Assembly: GCF_029784135.1 (NCBI RefSeq)
Contig: NC_073746.1
Location: 80,279,704-80,343,703, forward strand
Source: Toxorhynchites rutilus septentrionalis
Lineage: Eukaryota > Arthropoda > Insecta > Diptera > Culicidae
Direction of reading: 5' to 3'
DNA length: 64,000 nt
Below, piece by piece: positions 21,360 to 34,180 of this stretch. Within the stretch, counting starts at the first letter, position 1. Each line of letters starts with the position of its first letter. A program made the translations under genes and the position numbers. Under the pieces are notes generated by a model that saw only the letters and a list, made by a program, of their open reading frames with translations, was not told where the DNA came from and did no database searches.

Positions 21360-23397
21360 TTCGTGGATAGAGGAGGACAGGTGAGGTGCGCTTACGTTAT
21401 ACCTGAAGTGGTCTCAACTGTCTGTGAGAGAAGTGGGTACCCGTTTGTAAATGAATCGACAATAAATTTCCGTCAATTCATAGGTGTCTCGAATGGAAGA
21501 ACATTTTTTCAACGATTTTTCCATGAGTTGAGAAAAGCATGTAGTGGGTCAAAATGATATAATTGTCTCTAGTTTTATGAGGATTTAATACGTTTTAGAA
21601 CCAAATACGTTGATTTTATACTGAAAAATTGTGTTTATTTGATTTAAAATCGAAATGAGAAAAGGGAAACTTTACTCCACTATTTACTCACTGAGCTTGA
21701 CAACTTACGGGTTTTTGAATCTGTCACTTGGAGTAAAAATAATAAATTGATAATGGAAAATGTGAGCGAGTGTGAAGTATCATGAACTATCCAAGGACAA
21801 ATTTCTAAATGTAGATACCTATGTAGTGTCTGATTTGGCAGTCTCACATATTCATTGAATCAACGAGAAAAAAAAACATGAAACTGAATGACCGATGTGG
21901 GATAGACTTTCAATGCACAGTGAAGATAATTGAAAATCCTTCAGATGTTTCTCAATCTGCAGTTAGACTATGCTATGCATTCGGGAAAAAACGAGTATGC
22001 GAGTAATCGGCTTTTCCAGTTTTTACTCAGGTGGTATTCCGCGAGGCAGGGATACACCGTGTCCAGCCCTAACATCTCACATGTCTGAAAAAATCGGTTA
22101 GAAACGATCCACGTTTAGCAATTCTTATTTAAGTGAACCTCTCAGCTTATCTTTTGTCATGCGTTTATGTTTCCCCACAAGGTTTTCTTGGCTCAATCAC
22201 ATCAGTGGAAAACTTCAGGTGGCAGTTTTTAACCAAGTTCTGGCATGTTGAAATTTGTATCTCGTATCACGCAGATAAAACTGCTTGCTATCTTCGTATA
22301 CGTTTCGCACTATCAGTCCCTATAGGTTCCCGATAGGGTTTTGATCTGGTGAACAAGTTGCCGTTTAATCAGCCATGCTTTGCTATGGTCTCACGGCTTT
22401 TAATATAATAACTGCTGAGTTATCTTGTGTTATTCATTAGGATGATTTTAGAGCAAAAACATATGCAAAGAATCCTGAATAACACGATGTTTTCCTGATT
22501 ATTGATGGAAAAAAGTCTACACGAGTTCACTTTGAGTGGCACGGGGCACGGATGGGATCTTGACAAAGGACTGTGTAGTAATAGCATTTGAATTGAGTTT
22601 TTTCACTGTTCAAAATCTGTAATTTTTTTACTCTTTTGATACATCAAATAGAACCCTTGAAAAAACCCCGTTTCCTGTATGCACTTGTATCATTTGAACG
22701 GGTTAGATGAGATAACGTGATAGAATCCGGGATCATATTCTGTCGAAAAATGTACACAAAAATACCATTAAACCCATTACTACCCTTTTCTTCCGTTTAT
22801 TCAATTATGCAGAAAAGACGAGATGTCATCATTTATTATTTTTAAACACAAGTCTAAATAGTTAATATCAATATAAATGTACATCAAATAAATCTATGAC
22901 TATAGAAATAAAAAGCATTTTCTCCTTCGTTGCCATGTTGTCCGGAATATGGTTTGTAGGGGGTTGTACTAACTTTATAGCAAGTACATTGTGTATCCTA
23001 TGGCCATGAGTGCTCTCTTGGAAAGTTCGTGCAGCTGATGTAATGAAATGATCTCATTGGGTGCTAAGTTCTGCTTATGGATAGGAAAGGGAAGGAGAAT
23101 GGGCAAGTGCATTCGAGGAAGTGAAGCGGGCTCCTAATGAAGACATATATGGGGAACATAATATTGAGATCGCAACTACTCAAGATAATATAATCTGATA
23201 TGCATGAGTATACTATTTCGAAACTCTGAATCAGCAGCCAAATGCAATCAGCAGTTAAATTCATTAATTGCATTTTTACATAACCAAACATCATACTCGA
23301 TATTATGACATCCTGGACCACAATTACATACATTGTTAGTAGCAAAACCGACACGATAAAGACGTGAATGAGGGCGAATTGATTGAACTTTGGGGAT
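21360..23397. other. Non-coding DNA, no gene recognised
   Basis: Moderately AT-rich sequence. ORFs of 60-96 codons on both strands show no known motifs or splice context. Confidence 0.35.
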
Positions 23398-23525
23398 AAA
23401 AGATTAAAACCGTCTTCCGTTCTGTGTGCAATTTGGTTGGTTCAGGTCAATCACGGAGAGCAACTACGAATTGTACAGTCTACCTAAGCTCAAGCTCAAG
23501 CTCAAAAGATTAAAACCGTCTTCCG
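23398..23525 (+). mobile_element. 84-bp retro-insertion with perfect 22-bp target duplication
   Basis: A 22-bp direct repeat (23398-23419 and 23504-23525, core GATTAAAACCGTCTTCCG) flanks 84 bp starting TTCTGTGTGCAATTTGG and ending in AAGCTCAAGCTCAAGCTC. The insert is a severely 5'-truncated retroelement with a (AGCTCA)n tail. A longer relative lies on the minus strand at 51132-51480. Confidence 0.92.
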
Positions 23526-23900
23526 AGATCATCCCCCCATTGATTCTGCCAATTGATTAATGCCTATGATCGACAAATGAAGAATAATGCATAACACGTA
23601 TCGACTCGCAATGTAAGCTTACGCCCGTATGTAGGCACCAAAATTATTCGTTGCGTTGGGGAGGAAAGCGAGTAGTTATACAATCGAAAAAACATCCCCA
23701 TTTCAATCGTGAAATTATTTATCTTTTTTACTATATTTTCAAAAAATTTCTGGATAAACTTCCTGTCTAATGGTATATAACACAACATATGTCGTAATAA
23801 CGATTTTGAGTAATATGTGTTTGAAAACTCTTAATGAATCGTTACATTTTTCGTAGAGTGACCCCCCTATATAAAAATCAAAGACATAATCCTGTGTCAA
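23526..23900 (+). repeat. Dispersed repeat R2, copy 2
   Basis: Colinear with 3573-3985. Shared blocks include CCATTGATTCTG, GGTATA(C/T)AACACAACAT and ACTCTTAATGAATCGTTACA. The palindromic end is decayed here (GACATAATCCTGTGTC near 23882). Confidence 0.75.
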
Positions 23901-23904
23901 AATG

Positions 23905-24515
23905 TAAATCTAAGAAGGCGGCCACTACAAAATGGCGGATTACATATTTTCTCAGAACCCCAACAATATGTATTTCAAATGAAAGGGATTGACTAGTAGA
24001 ACACAATTATTTATTAAAAATGCAAACCCCAAATGGCCGCCAATACAAAATGGTACCATATATATTTTTTCAAAACCTCATCAATATTGGTATCAAATGA
24101 AAGTGCTCGACTTGTGGAACATAGCAGATCATGAAAAATCCAAATCCAAGATGGCCGCAGTCCCCAGATAACTAATTACTTTTTAAATAGTTTCATTCAG
24201 ATTGACCTGTTTGTATGTATGTTTGAATGATTGTAGGGTTGTCCTACATTAATAGAAAATTGACCCCGTTCCTGTTGATTGATTGATCTGAAATTTGGAA
24301 GACACCTTTAATTCTACTGTCATTATGAAACTGCGTATTCCATGATCTTGAAAAATTCAATTTAGCCACCGCTAAAAAATGGCTGAAATTCTAAGAAACT
24401 TAGAGAATACAAAATATAATAAACAACATAAATTTGAGAAGGTCGCAGCCACTAAATGGTTGACTATGGATTTTTTTGCAATCCCCTCAATATCGATATC
24501 AAAAGAAATGATTTG
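23905..24515 (+). repeat. AAGATGGC repeat family, forward arm
   Basis: Units of roughly 115-120 bp contain AAATGGCGGATTACATATTT, TATCAAATGAAAG and CTAGTAGAACACA. They are followed by a longer 3' segment (TTGACCTGTTTGTATGTATG-like, CTGCGTATTCCATGATCTTG). The arm is inverted relative to 24795-25205. Confidence 0.75.
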
Positions 24516-24794
24516 AATGATCATGAAAATATTCCGAAGAAAATTAGGTAAAAAATAAACTTCAGATTTCCATCATCCACAGTTAGTAGTTTCATCATAT
24601 ACCCTACGATTTTATTTTAGTCTTATCAATGCTCTAGATTATTGAAGAAACGGATATGATAACTACTAATTGCTACTTGCCTAATTATTTCCTATCTTTT
24701 AGTTCATAAATTATCTGTATCATTAGTATACTTCTCTACAATAAAACCATTCAACTTTTTTTCAAATGTTTTGATGATGTACTGTATTCTATTA
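24516..24794. repeat. Spacer repeat R6 between inverted arms
   Basis: Includes TCCACAGTTAGTAGTTTCAT, TTTTATTTTAGTCT, CTCTAGATTA and GATAACTACTAATTGCTACT. It is also present at 43855-44010 and inverted at 44335-44530. Non-coding. Confidence 0.65.
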
Positions 24795-25205
24795 GTCAAA
24801 TCATTTCATTTGATACCAATATTGAGGGGATTACAAAATATACATAATCGACCATTTTGTGGCGGCGACCTTTCCAAATTTATGTTGTTCATCATGTAGT
24901 GTGTATAGTCAAGCCATTCAGTCATTTTTAAGCGGCGGCCAAATTGAATTTTCTAAGATCATGGAATACGCAGTTTTATAATGGCAGTAGAATTGAAGGT
25001 ATGTTCCAAATTCCAGATCAATCAGTGATCAGGAACGGGGTAAAATTTCAATTAATGTGGGACAACCCTACAAACACTCAAACATACACACAAACAGGGC
25101 AAGCTAAATGAAACTATTAAAAAGTAATTGTTTATTTTGAAACTGCGGCCATCTTGGATCTGGAGTTTTCATGATCTACTGTGTTCTACCAGGCGAGCAC
25201 TTTCA
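24795..25205 (-). repeat. AAGATGGC repeat family, reverse arm
   Basis: Reverse complement of the 24140-24515 and 32440-32815 segments: TTTGATACCAATATTGAGGG, GGAATACGCAGTTTTATAAT, TGTGGGACAACCCTACAAAC, GCGGCCATCTTGGAT. With the forward arm it forms an inverted structure about 1.3 kb long. Confidence 0.75.
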
Positions 25206-25209
25206 CTGA

Positions 25210-26445
25210 CTGACTGGGACTAACAGTTATAAAATAATGAAATAAAAATATATATGGTTCGTTTTCGGGTGTTTTACAAAATGTGACTACTTTCTAGTCG
25301 AATTGCTGACTATTTTCTATTTATACAATAATTATTTTTGGCAACTGGGACCGACACTGATATTGTGCAAATGCTCTTGATGAGTGCTGAATGGAAAGCA
25401 GAGCAAGAGAAAGTCGGGGTTTAACGTGTTAATATCATACAAGGTAATGTTGCTCCTCAAACTCAATCTCTTTATTATTTCTTGAATTCGTCAAATATTC
25501 TGGTTCCATGAAATTATCAAGTACTAGTTTTGAAGAGTTGGTGTTTATGTGCGTAGTAGAAAAAATTAGAAATTTTCACTCTGAAAAAGCTTACTCAGTT
25601 GACTTGCAGCGATCATACATATTGATAAAAAAAATAAAAAATTAAAATGTCAAACATCCTTCTGGAAAGTTATTCCGTCGTTCAATCAGCACTTGTATAC
25701 AAAGCGGTTCACTGTAGGGATGATAGGATTTTGATTGTTACTAGGGGCCATTTCAGATTCTGTCAAATCTGTGATCTGTCTTTTGCTACTCTCAAAAAAC
25801 ACAACGTAGATAATGTTGTATTTGTAGATTTGAAGTAGAATTTTTCATCATTTTCATTATAAAAAAATTTTTTTTTTTTTCGTAATACTCTCTTCCTACA
25901 TATAGGGTGATTTTATTTACTGGTCATTGACAGTATCATCTCAGATTGCAGTGGAACATTGTGGGTGCAAAGACATTAGTCATTTAAGCAGATTTGGATA
26001 GAGGTCTTCAAAAAAATTAGACCTCTTTTTGGAAACGGTCTTAATTTTTTATAAAAAAAATATAACTCAAAATACTTTAGAATATGAAATGGTCAAAAAA
26101 GGAAATGTAGTAAATTGATCAAGTTTTCATTTAAAAATAGAAAAAAAAATATTTATAGCGATAACCATACAATAACAAACAAGTCACTCATACATCGGAA
26201 GAAGGGAACTTCTATTAAAAAGAATCCTTTTCGGGATCTATTACTAAACGTCAAAGTCACATTACTGTTTTAATAAAACCTCATTTTAGGCTGATACAAC
26301 TTTATTCGATTATGTTTCGATCGGAACTGAACGATCACGATGGTTGATTATGATTCTAACTATCTAGTCCGATCTCGATCGTCGTTGTTTCCCCGCGCAA
26401 CGATCGGGTAGAAGAAACATAGAAAACTGAAAAAAGTGACTGATG
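25210..26445. other. AT-rich DNA with repeat pieces
   Basis: 25435-25520 resembles 49660-49745 (GCTCCTCAAACT...AATTCGTCA). 26150-26240 carries ATACAATAACAAACAAGTCA and CGGAAGAAGGGAACTTCT, shared with 30370, 31180 (inverted) and 31490. No gene recognised. Confidence 0.45.
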
Positions 26446-26449
26446 AGAA

Positions 26450-26575
26450 CTGCAATACAAATGAAACACAAATTTCTACATAACTAGAGAATTAATCAAA
26501 AAAATGTAACCAAATTTGGTATGTGGAGGTATTAGGGTACAATAAATGTTTTTACGGTGGTTAGACACTCCAAGC
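26450..26575 (+). repeat. Solo Helitron-array unit
   Basis: One copy of the 143-bp unit (AATACAAATGAAACACAAAT, AATTAATCAAAAAAATGTAA, GGTATGTGGAGGTATTAGGG), truncated before its C/G hairpin. Probably a remnant of another element or a small recombination product. Confidence 0.8.
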
Positions 26576-26579
26576 CACT

Positions 26580-27640
26580 TACACCCCTTTCATTCTAAGC
26601 CCCACAATCATAATGTTTCATCAGTGGATAAATATTCCCTTTTTCGAAACGTCAAACTCTTCTCGGCGAATAATGATCACAAGATATCAAAATTGACACT
26701 GACAGAATGACATAATTGTCGTTCCTTCCAACCGTAAAAGAAAGTCGGCTGTAAGGGTCCATCGTGAGACCATCATTCTATCGGGTGTTAAAATCGAATA
26801 AGTGAAATCCTGACCTAAGTATAGCCCATCCGCCATGAAAGTAGATTATGATCACATTTTACATGACCTTCGATGATGATAAATTGCAGTATAAACCGCA
26901 ACTGGTCACTGAGATCGTGTGACCTAACACCATTGAATTATGTTGAGCCTAAAGTTTATTCCAACAAACCAGCAACATGCGACTCAACATTCGAGTGGAA
27001 GTGGTACATCCGAGTAATCAAAATCGCTCCTCTCGGAAAATCCTTTATTGGTGTTCATTTACGATTACTGATTTTACGAACCACCGGATAGAACAAAAAA
27101 ATCTTTTGCGATTGAGCGTAAAATTCCTAAGAGAAAGTTTCTTCAGAAAAAAGGCTAAGTCATTCGAAAAATCACACTCATCGATTAGTGAAACAGGCCA
27201 CGAAAAACTTTCTTGAAAATTCCTAGCAAATTAAAAACCCTCTTCAAAACATCTAAGAGCTGCTTAAGAAGGGACGTCGAAGCTCTTCCCGAAACAACCA
27301 TGAACCATTATTCGAGAAAAATACTTTCAAGGGGTGGGGGGGATCTGTGGATTGAAAACCCTATAGATAGAAAGGCAAGGCAATGGGCGGCGCAAAAACA
27401 CGAGAAAAAACTACTTCCATTATATTTGGATGCTCCACTAAAACGAGCCCCCGATTTCAGTGCTAAGGTGCTAAGCACTAAAACTCCGAGTCCCTAAGGA
27501 AGTTGTCGGTTCGCTCCGTGACAATTGCCCCCTAAATCCGGTTCAGTCGGGAGCTAGGAGCTGTTCAGCCCGACTAGAAAATTAATCACAATATTTCAAG
27601 CTTTGTCAGTTCGCTCTATTGCTACAATCTTTTATCCGCC
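26580..27640. other. Unique DNA, no gene recognised
   Basis: The + strand ORF at 27213-27497 (94 codons, Lys/Arg-rich) has no recognisable family, no Kozak-like context and no splice evidence. I do not call it a gene. Confidence 0.35.
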
Positions 27641-27649
27641 ATCCAAACA

Positions 27650-29890
27650 AACAGGCGAAATCCCCACGAGGAAGGGACACGCCATTCCATTGGTCACGAC
27701 CAGTGACTAGTGGCAGCTTTCATCCGTCCGAACGGGGGGGGGGGGGGGGGGAACGAGTTCCTCGGGCTGTGTGTGCGCGGCGAAAATAAAGTGTGCAGTG
27801 TTGGAGAGGACACACAACATCATTCCGAATGCATCGTTTGGCTCCATCGACGCTGGAATAATCCCCTCGGGTGGATCAATTAGGATGTTTTTCCGCTTTT
27901 GAACTGCTGCTACTGCTGCTGCTGCCATCTCAGTGGCTGAGGCGCTGTAGGATGACATCCCTCAAGGCGAAATCCTGTACTACTCATCGGTGGCAATTCG
28001 TTGCCCGGGAGTGGGTCAGAACTCAAGGAAACGATGTGCTGGGCGCTGATTTGGCGGAGCTAGGGAAGGAGGAACCGAAAAACAAGAAGACGGAGGTGAG
28101 CTATAGCTCCTCTCCGTCCCATGGTCGCGGCGGATGTCGTCGTCGTTTTCCGGTTGCAGCTCCTGTTTTGGCATCCAGGCAACCGGGATCGAATCCGCTC
28201 TTGTCAATTTGTGAATAAATAACATGATTTATTACAATCGTATGCCACATTTTTCCAATGACTGCTCTCGAGCATTGTGTGCGCCAGCGCTCTTTCCGAT
28301 CCTGCGGATAGTTATGAAAGATGTTGGAATTCGATTTCGCCAGCAAGCGGCGGAACATTTATCGGGAAGATGTGAAATGAGGCATGCTTTTTGCTTCCAC
28401 GGCTCCGGGGGCGATTTGTAACCAAGCGAGAAGCGAACGTCAATCAACAATTACCGGTTGGGTGGCGCGTCTGGGGGCGTTATTTGTCATGATTCTTCCT
28501 AGGCTAGCTGGAAGCTGGAGGGAGCGAGGGAGCGACAAAAGAATCCGAGGACGATGCTTTTCCCGTTGTCGCGGATTTAAAGCGGTTTGTTTTTATTTCT
28601 CTTTTTAAAATTCTTCGCAAAATGGACGTAGTCTTGATTTATTGTTTCGAAGAATCTTAAGCACTCGCTTCGATTTGATTTCGACATTTTATTTTATAGC
28701 CATGCCAGAGCTTTATGTGACGTATTCCCCGGTACAGAGAGAGACGTCATTTTTAATAACGCAATTTAATTGTCCGATTCGTAACGCAACCGTACATTAA
28801 TTTCCCGTAATTCGCTCTGCTGAAGTTGATAATTATTAGTGTTGAAGAGCGGGAGGATAAATATGTACAGCATAACTGATTTCGGCAGCTCTCCATCCAC
28901 GCACAGATGAATGTGCATTTGGCGTCTTTTTTCACAGGCAGTTAATTTTAATATGCTTTTTCACATGTTTTTCGTGTGTGATATTTATGAAAATTCTCAT
29001 TGTTGTGGGAGCGTGTGTGTGTGTGTGTGTCAGTTGGATACCAATCACGTGGAATTCGTTCACGGTAGCATCGCGCTCATTCCCTCTCCCCTTATTGGAA
29101 GGGAGGAGTGTTGTGTTTTGACTCACGCGAATGAGCTTTTTTTTATCGCGCTATCGTTTCGCCTTTCGTTTGCAACGGCGCCTCTTAAATTTTCATTTAC
29201 AGCCTGTTAATGATAAATAAATAAAATTTCAATTATTGTTTCATAAAAGCGCAATTAAACGGCTTTTTTGTATTCATTCCCGCCGCCCTTTTGGCGGGGG
29301 AGTGGGACATGTTGAATGTGTGATGATAAAGCCTTCGTTGTTGTCCCGGAGGGTTCTTTTTTTCTCTGTCCGAGACCAGAGGAAATATACTGTGATACTG
29401 TGTACAATATTTTGTGGCGCTTCAAATGGCTTTATTTGTTTTTTTCTCTGTCCGGGTGAGCGGATGGCCATTATTGATCAAGCGGCCGTGCGATAACCTT
29501 GTTTCCATTGAAGCATGGTAGCGGTGTGGGGTATCGAGCCCTATCCACGCGCTCGCGTTCAAGATCGAGATGAATATCAAATTTTATTTCGTTGTGCGGT
29601 TATTGTGCTGCCATTTCCTGCCTAGAATCGCCCTTCGGTTTTTTTTTTCGCTCATGCCTGCGGGTGCTACGCGAGCGGTAATTTACGTTTCGGTCCATTT
29701 TTAATTCCGAAAACCAGCTGCATTTTTTATTTCCATCATCCTAAAATGAATAAATTTTCATCGTGGCGGGCTGTCCTCGTTATTCCGAAATTGGATACAG
29801 CCTTCGAGCCATTGGGCGCGGCGTGGGTGGTTGTTTGGGACAAGCGTCATTTTCGTTAATGCATCCATTATTAATCCTGGCCCATTGCGC
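27650..29890. other. Host-type unique block
   Basis: Low repeat content and many short ORFs caused by lower AT content. Includes a 20-G run near 27736-27755 and a (GT)n run near 29010-29030. Possible intronic regulatory DNA; no coding exon stands out. Confidence 0.35.
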
Positions 29891-30461
29891 TAAATTGAGA
29901 TAATTCCGGAGGTGGGATTTTCTGGTGATTGAACGCACTCTAGGCGTTGAAATTGGTGGAGTCGTTTCAACAATGGTTGTCGTTCGTTTTCAAAAAAAAA
30001 AAAAACTTTTGAAAATAACAATAAACTGTGGAGATGCCAGAGATGCCAACCTTCCCGATTTCCAGACTTTTTGGCTCGTATCTTGATATTCTGACAAACA
30101 CTCAATTTTGCCTGAATATTCTGAAATGATCCTAATTTTCCTGACTTTGAGCTGTTTAGTTTGTCATTATAAAGTCTAAAAGACATACGGAATTTTTATC
30201 AAAGAAGACAGCAACAAAAATGGCTACTGTGTAATGTACCACCAGAAATTGTTCAACTTTTCATTTAAAAATATTTAAAAAAATAAAAGATTTGAACTGA
30301 TTTTTTTAAATTACAGTTAATTATTTCTCAGAAAAGTATTTTTAATCTAAAAAATTATATGTATTGCCCATACAATAACCAGCAAATCATCCATACACCG
30401 AAAGATGGTCCCTTCTACAGGAAAAAGTATATTAGTAACAACATTTTCATGTTTTTCTAAG

Positions 30462-30877
30462 GGTCAGACTCGACTATTAGGAGACTGCGAGATAGTTATT
30501 TCTGCCGAATGGTGGCTGCAAACTGTTTCTTGCCAGGAATTTTCAAAAATCTGATGTTGTAATGATGCTTGGTAAAATTTACGAGGTACCGAGTTGAGGC
30601 TCTATATATTTTTTTGTATCTATATTTAGCCCGTTTGATGGTTTTCCGTTTGTTTTTAAATTATAAGTTTATAGAGTTTATAGGTTTATAGATGATTCGA
30701 AACTCTATAGAGTCCGCACTCGCCATAATGTCGAATATGCTTTATCACTTCAGATTTTTGAGAGCAATTTTCGTTGCCACAGTGCTCATGAACTGAAAAT
30801 GAAAATTTGATTTTTCTATGATTCGATTATCCGGAGTGGAAAAGAAATCAATACTCCAGACAATCGCGTCAGACCTG
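30462..30877. mobile_element. MITE with CGATTATCCGG-type ends
   Basis: The left end is GGTCAGACTCGACTATTAGG. The right end reverse complements to CAGGTCTGACGCGATTGTCT with an internal CTCCGGATAATCGAATCA. This is the same terminus as TACAGGTCGGACTCGATTAT at 31844, 32813 and 38397. A TA follows the right end. The type resembles pogo/Tigger termini; no ORF. Confidence 0.6.
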
Positions 30878-31184
30878 TAATACGCGAATTTTGTTTAAAG
30901 TCATGTCAAAATATGGCATTTTTGCATGGATACTCCTGAAAAACTATTATTTTACTCGTAAATTTTTTTGTATGTAAATTATCGGGATCGACATGTTAGT
31001 GAAAAAAAAGGTTACAGAACATTACAGTCGCGAGGATTTACAAACAAAAATGTTACGAGTTGAACATTAGTAGTTTTTTAAATTCTTTCAGCCTCCTGGG
31101 CTGGTTCGCCTCTGGATCATTAGTATCAATTTTGTTGTAATCTTGAAAACATGAAAGAGCTATTGTTGGAAAAACTCTTTACTC

Positions 31185-31545
31185 GTTGAAGTGCCCTTCT
31201 TCCGATAAATGAATGACTTGTTTGTTACTGTATGAGTTATTCATATATTTTTTCAGAACTTTTTGAGGACTAACAAGTCATCCGGTTTACATCTGTTTGA
31301 TATTTTTCAATTAAAACTTAAACAAATCCCTACATTATATTATCATTCATTGAGCAAGTTTCTAGTTTTCATTTTTTTTTAATAACAGTTTAATAACAAT
31401 TTTCCTACTTCAAAATATAAGACCTGAATAATTTTGTTCAGAGAATGAAATATAGAAAAAAAAAAATGTGAATAACTCAAACAGTGTCAAACAAGTCATC
31501 CATTCGTCGGAAGAAGGGCACTCTCACAGGAAGTTTCATTTGAAA
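31185..31545. repeat. Inverted pair of a CATTCATCGGAAGAAGGGC repeat
   Basis: 31185-31260 (minus) and 31460-31540 (+) are inverted copies of a sequence also found at 26165-26230 and 30370-30430. Part of a dispersed non-coding repeat. Confidence 0.6.
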
Positions 31546-31843
31546 AAAATCTACTACTATTTAACTCTTAAAATTTTTATGTGTGAATAGTTTTTTTTTT
31601 ATATTTGGGAACACATCAAGAAAATGTCAATAATCCGCTAACTGGGCCGGAAAATCTATTCAATTACCTAATTTTACTCGCTAACTGGGCTGCAGAAAAG
31701 TAAGAGCAAGCATTGAAGTATTGAATATGAGGTCTATTATTGATTCATAAATAGGCTGCAGCCCAGTTAATACATGCCCTGTGAAAGATAAGTCCATTTA
31801 GCGAACGACTACTGTAATTGGGTGACACAATGACACAATGAAA

Positions 31844-31985
31844 TACAGGTCGGACTCGATTATCCGGAGACTCGATTATCCGGGATTTGAATATCCGGAA
31901 TTTTAGACTCGATTATCCGGAGTATTTTATTTTTGATTTTCGGAAATTTTGAATAATTTGTATAATAATTCTATATTGAATAGCT
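31844..31985 (+). repeat. Terminal fragment with repeated CGATTATCCGG
   Basis: Starts TACAGGTCGGACTCGATTAT and contains three CTCGATTATCCGG copies plus a variant. It resembles one end of the MITE family at 30462-30877. No matching opposite end was found nearby. Confidence 0.65.
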
Positions 31986-32812
31986 AATATGGGTATCAAA
32001 AGAAAGGGCTTGATTAGTAGAATACAGTTATTTATGAAGAGTGCAAATCCAAGTTGGCGGCCACTACAAAATGGCGGATTACATATTTTCTCAGAACCTC
32101 ATCAATATGGGTATCTAATGAAAGAGACCAGTAGAATTATTTATGAAAAATTCAAATCCAAAATGGCCACCACCACAAAATGACGCCATATATATTTCTT
32201 TCACAACCCCATCAATATGGGTATCAAATGAAAGGGCTTGACTACTAGAATAAAGTTATTTACGAAAAATGAAAATCTAAGATGGCGGCCACTACAAAAT
32301 GGCGGATTACCTATTTTCTCAGAACCCCATCAATATGAGTATCAATTAAAAAGGCTTGACTAGTAGAACATAGTTATTTATGAAAAATGTATCAAAAGAA
32401 CGTTCTCGTCTAGTAGAACATAGCAGATAATGAAAAATCCAATTTCAAGATGGCCGCAGTCCCCAAACACCTAATTACTGTTTGAACGGTTTCATTCAGC
32501 ATGACCTGTTTCTATGTATGTTTGAATGTTTGTTGGGTTGTCCCACATGATAAGAAAATTGACCCCTTTCCTGTTGAATGATTTATCTGAAATTTTAACC
32601 CACATTTAATTCTACTGTCATTTTAAAACTGCGTATTCCATGATCCTGAAAAATTCAATTTGGCCGCCGCATTTGCGAAATGGCTTGATTTGAAGAATAC
32701 ACTTCACTATGAACAACATAAATTCGAAAAGGTCGCCGCCACAAAATGACTATGTATTTTTTGCAATCCCCTCAATATTGGTATCAAATGAAATGCTTTG
32801 ACTAATAGAATA
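31985..32812 (+). repeat. AAGATGGC repeat family, second array
   Basis: Four units spaced about 109-120 bp (TATCAAA/TATCTAA marks near 31989, 32109, 32218 and 32336) carry AAATGGC/AAGATGGC motifs. The long 3' segment follows as at 24170-24515, ending TTTTTTGCAATCCCCTCAAT. Confidence 0.8.
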
Positions 32813-32920
32813 CAGTACAGGTCGGACTCGATTATATACATACTCGATTATATGTGATTCGATTATATACAATTTTGGACTCGATTATATTCAGTTTGGA
32901 AAAAAAATATTTTTTTAATA
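32813..32920 (+). repeat. Diverged terminal fragment, CGATTATAT variant
   Basis: Begins TACAGGTCGGACTCGATTAT but continues with TATACA-type repeats instead of TCCGG. A diverged copy of the 31844 terminus. Confidence 0.6.
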
Positions 32921-33929
32921 TTTCAAATATGGCTTATTTCATGAAGAAATGTAACCTTTCATCGTTAAGGTGAAGTTTAAGTGGCTATTACATGTAGAGT
33001 GGGGTAAAAATCGTGATTTTTGAAGATTTTGCTTGAATTTTCACCAGGAATTGTTTATATCGATATTGCAGCCAAATTGAGAAAGATAGAAGTTGTGCGT
33101 TAAAGAACAAATTGTGGAGTGGTTAAAGAACTTCATTTCAATTGATAGAAACAATCTAGTTTAATAGAAATTTTTAGGATAAAATAAATAATAACACATT
33201 GAAAATTATAAACAGTTTTTTTCAAGGCGACCCTAACGTAACATAGAAAAAAGGCGCTATATCGGTTATTTCAAGAGATAGAAAAAACTTTGTTCGACAA
33301 AGATGTCTCAAATAACTAGGACTACAACATTGTCCAGCTATGTTTACATATATCTATAAAGATAAGAAAGTTAGATTTTTTATTTCATCGACAATTTTGG
33401 TCACCCTATTTCTGATAACATAAAAATGAGCGCTCTATTGTATGTAACAACTTTGTCGAAGACAGTTATTGTCTAGAGAATAAATGTCGAGCTCTAAATG
33501 CTAATTTCCACTTAAATACATCTCCTGGACCATTGTGCACTGATCTTAAACGATGCAGGCACTCCAAAATTAGGTGCAAACTTTTAGACCTTGCAAAGGA
33601 ATATCTTAAGAAGGAATGAATATGTTAATTTCTCGTGAATTGAGAAACCACATATATACAGCCGTTTCTAGTTGACTGTGACTGACTTCGGAGGTACATA
33701 TAGATTTTTTTTTATTATTTTTCGATTATTGCCACTTTTTTGTGAAGTCACTGTATTCTAGTTTCATTGAAATATCCAGCCTTTTCGTTAACCTGATAAA
33801 TTATGGTATTTTTTTTTGTCCTACTTTCTGTTACAGCTCATTCTTCTAGTTTATTCGGTCATGTACATCTTGGCGGTCTCTTCCAACAGCATTCAAATAG
33901 TTGGACATGGTTGAAGAACAAGTCACAAT

Positions 33930-34180
33930 TTTTTTCTGAATCGATGCAAAAAAGTTTGAATACATTTTTCTTTGTCAATGTAGTAATTTATCCTTGTACA
34001 GGTATTTTTTAGAGTTTTCAAAATTAACTTTCCATTTGCGATGCGATCATCATTTATTCAACAATGAGTCATCAACGACGAAGAGCAATTTTTTTTTATT
34101 GAAATAAAAATATCTCTGTACTGAAAAGTGCTACATTACAAGGGCAAGAACTTCGACTCTATGGATAGAATAAAAAATAC
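33930..34180 (+). repeat. Dispersed repeat R5, copy 3
   Basis: Shares CCATTTGCGATGCGATCATC and ATTCA...CATCAACGACGAAGA with 12115-12440 and 18550-18870. Embedded in the 30036-34442 element. Confidence 0.6.
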
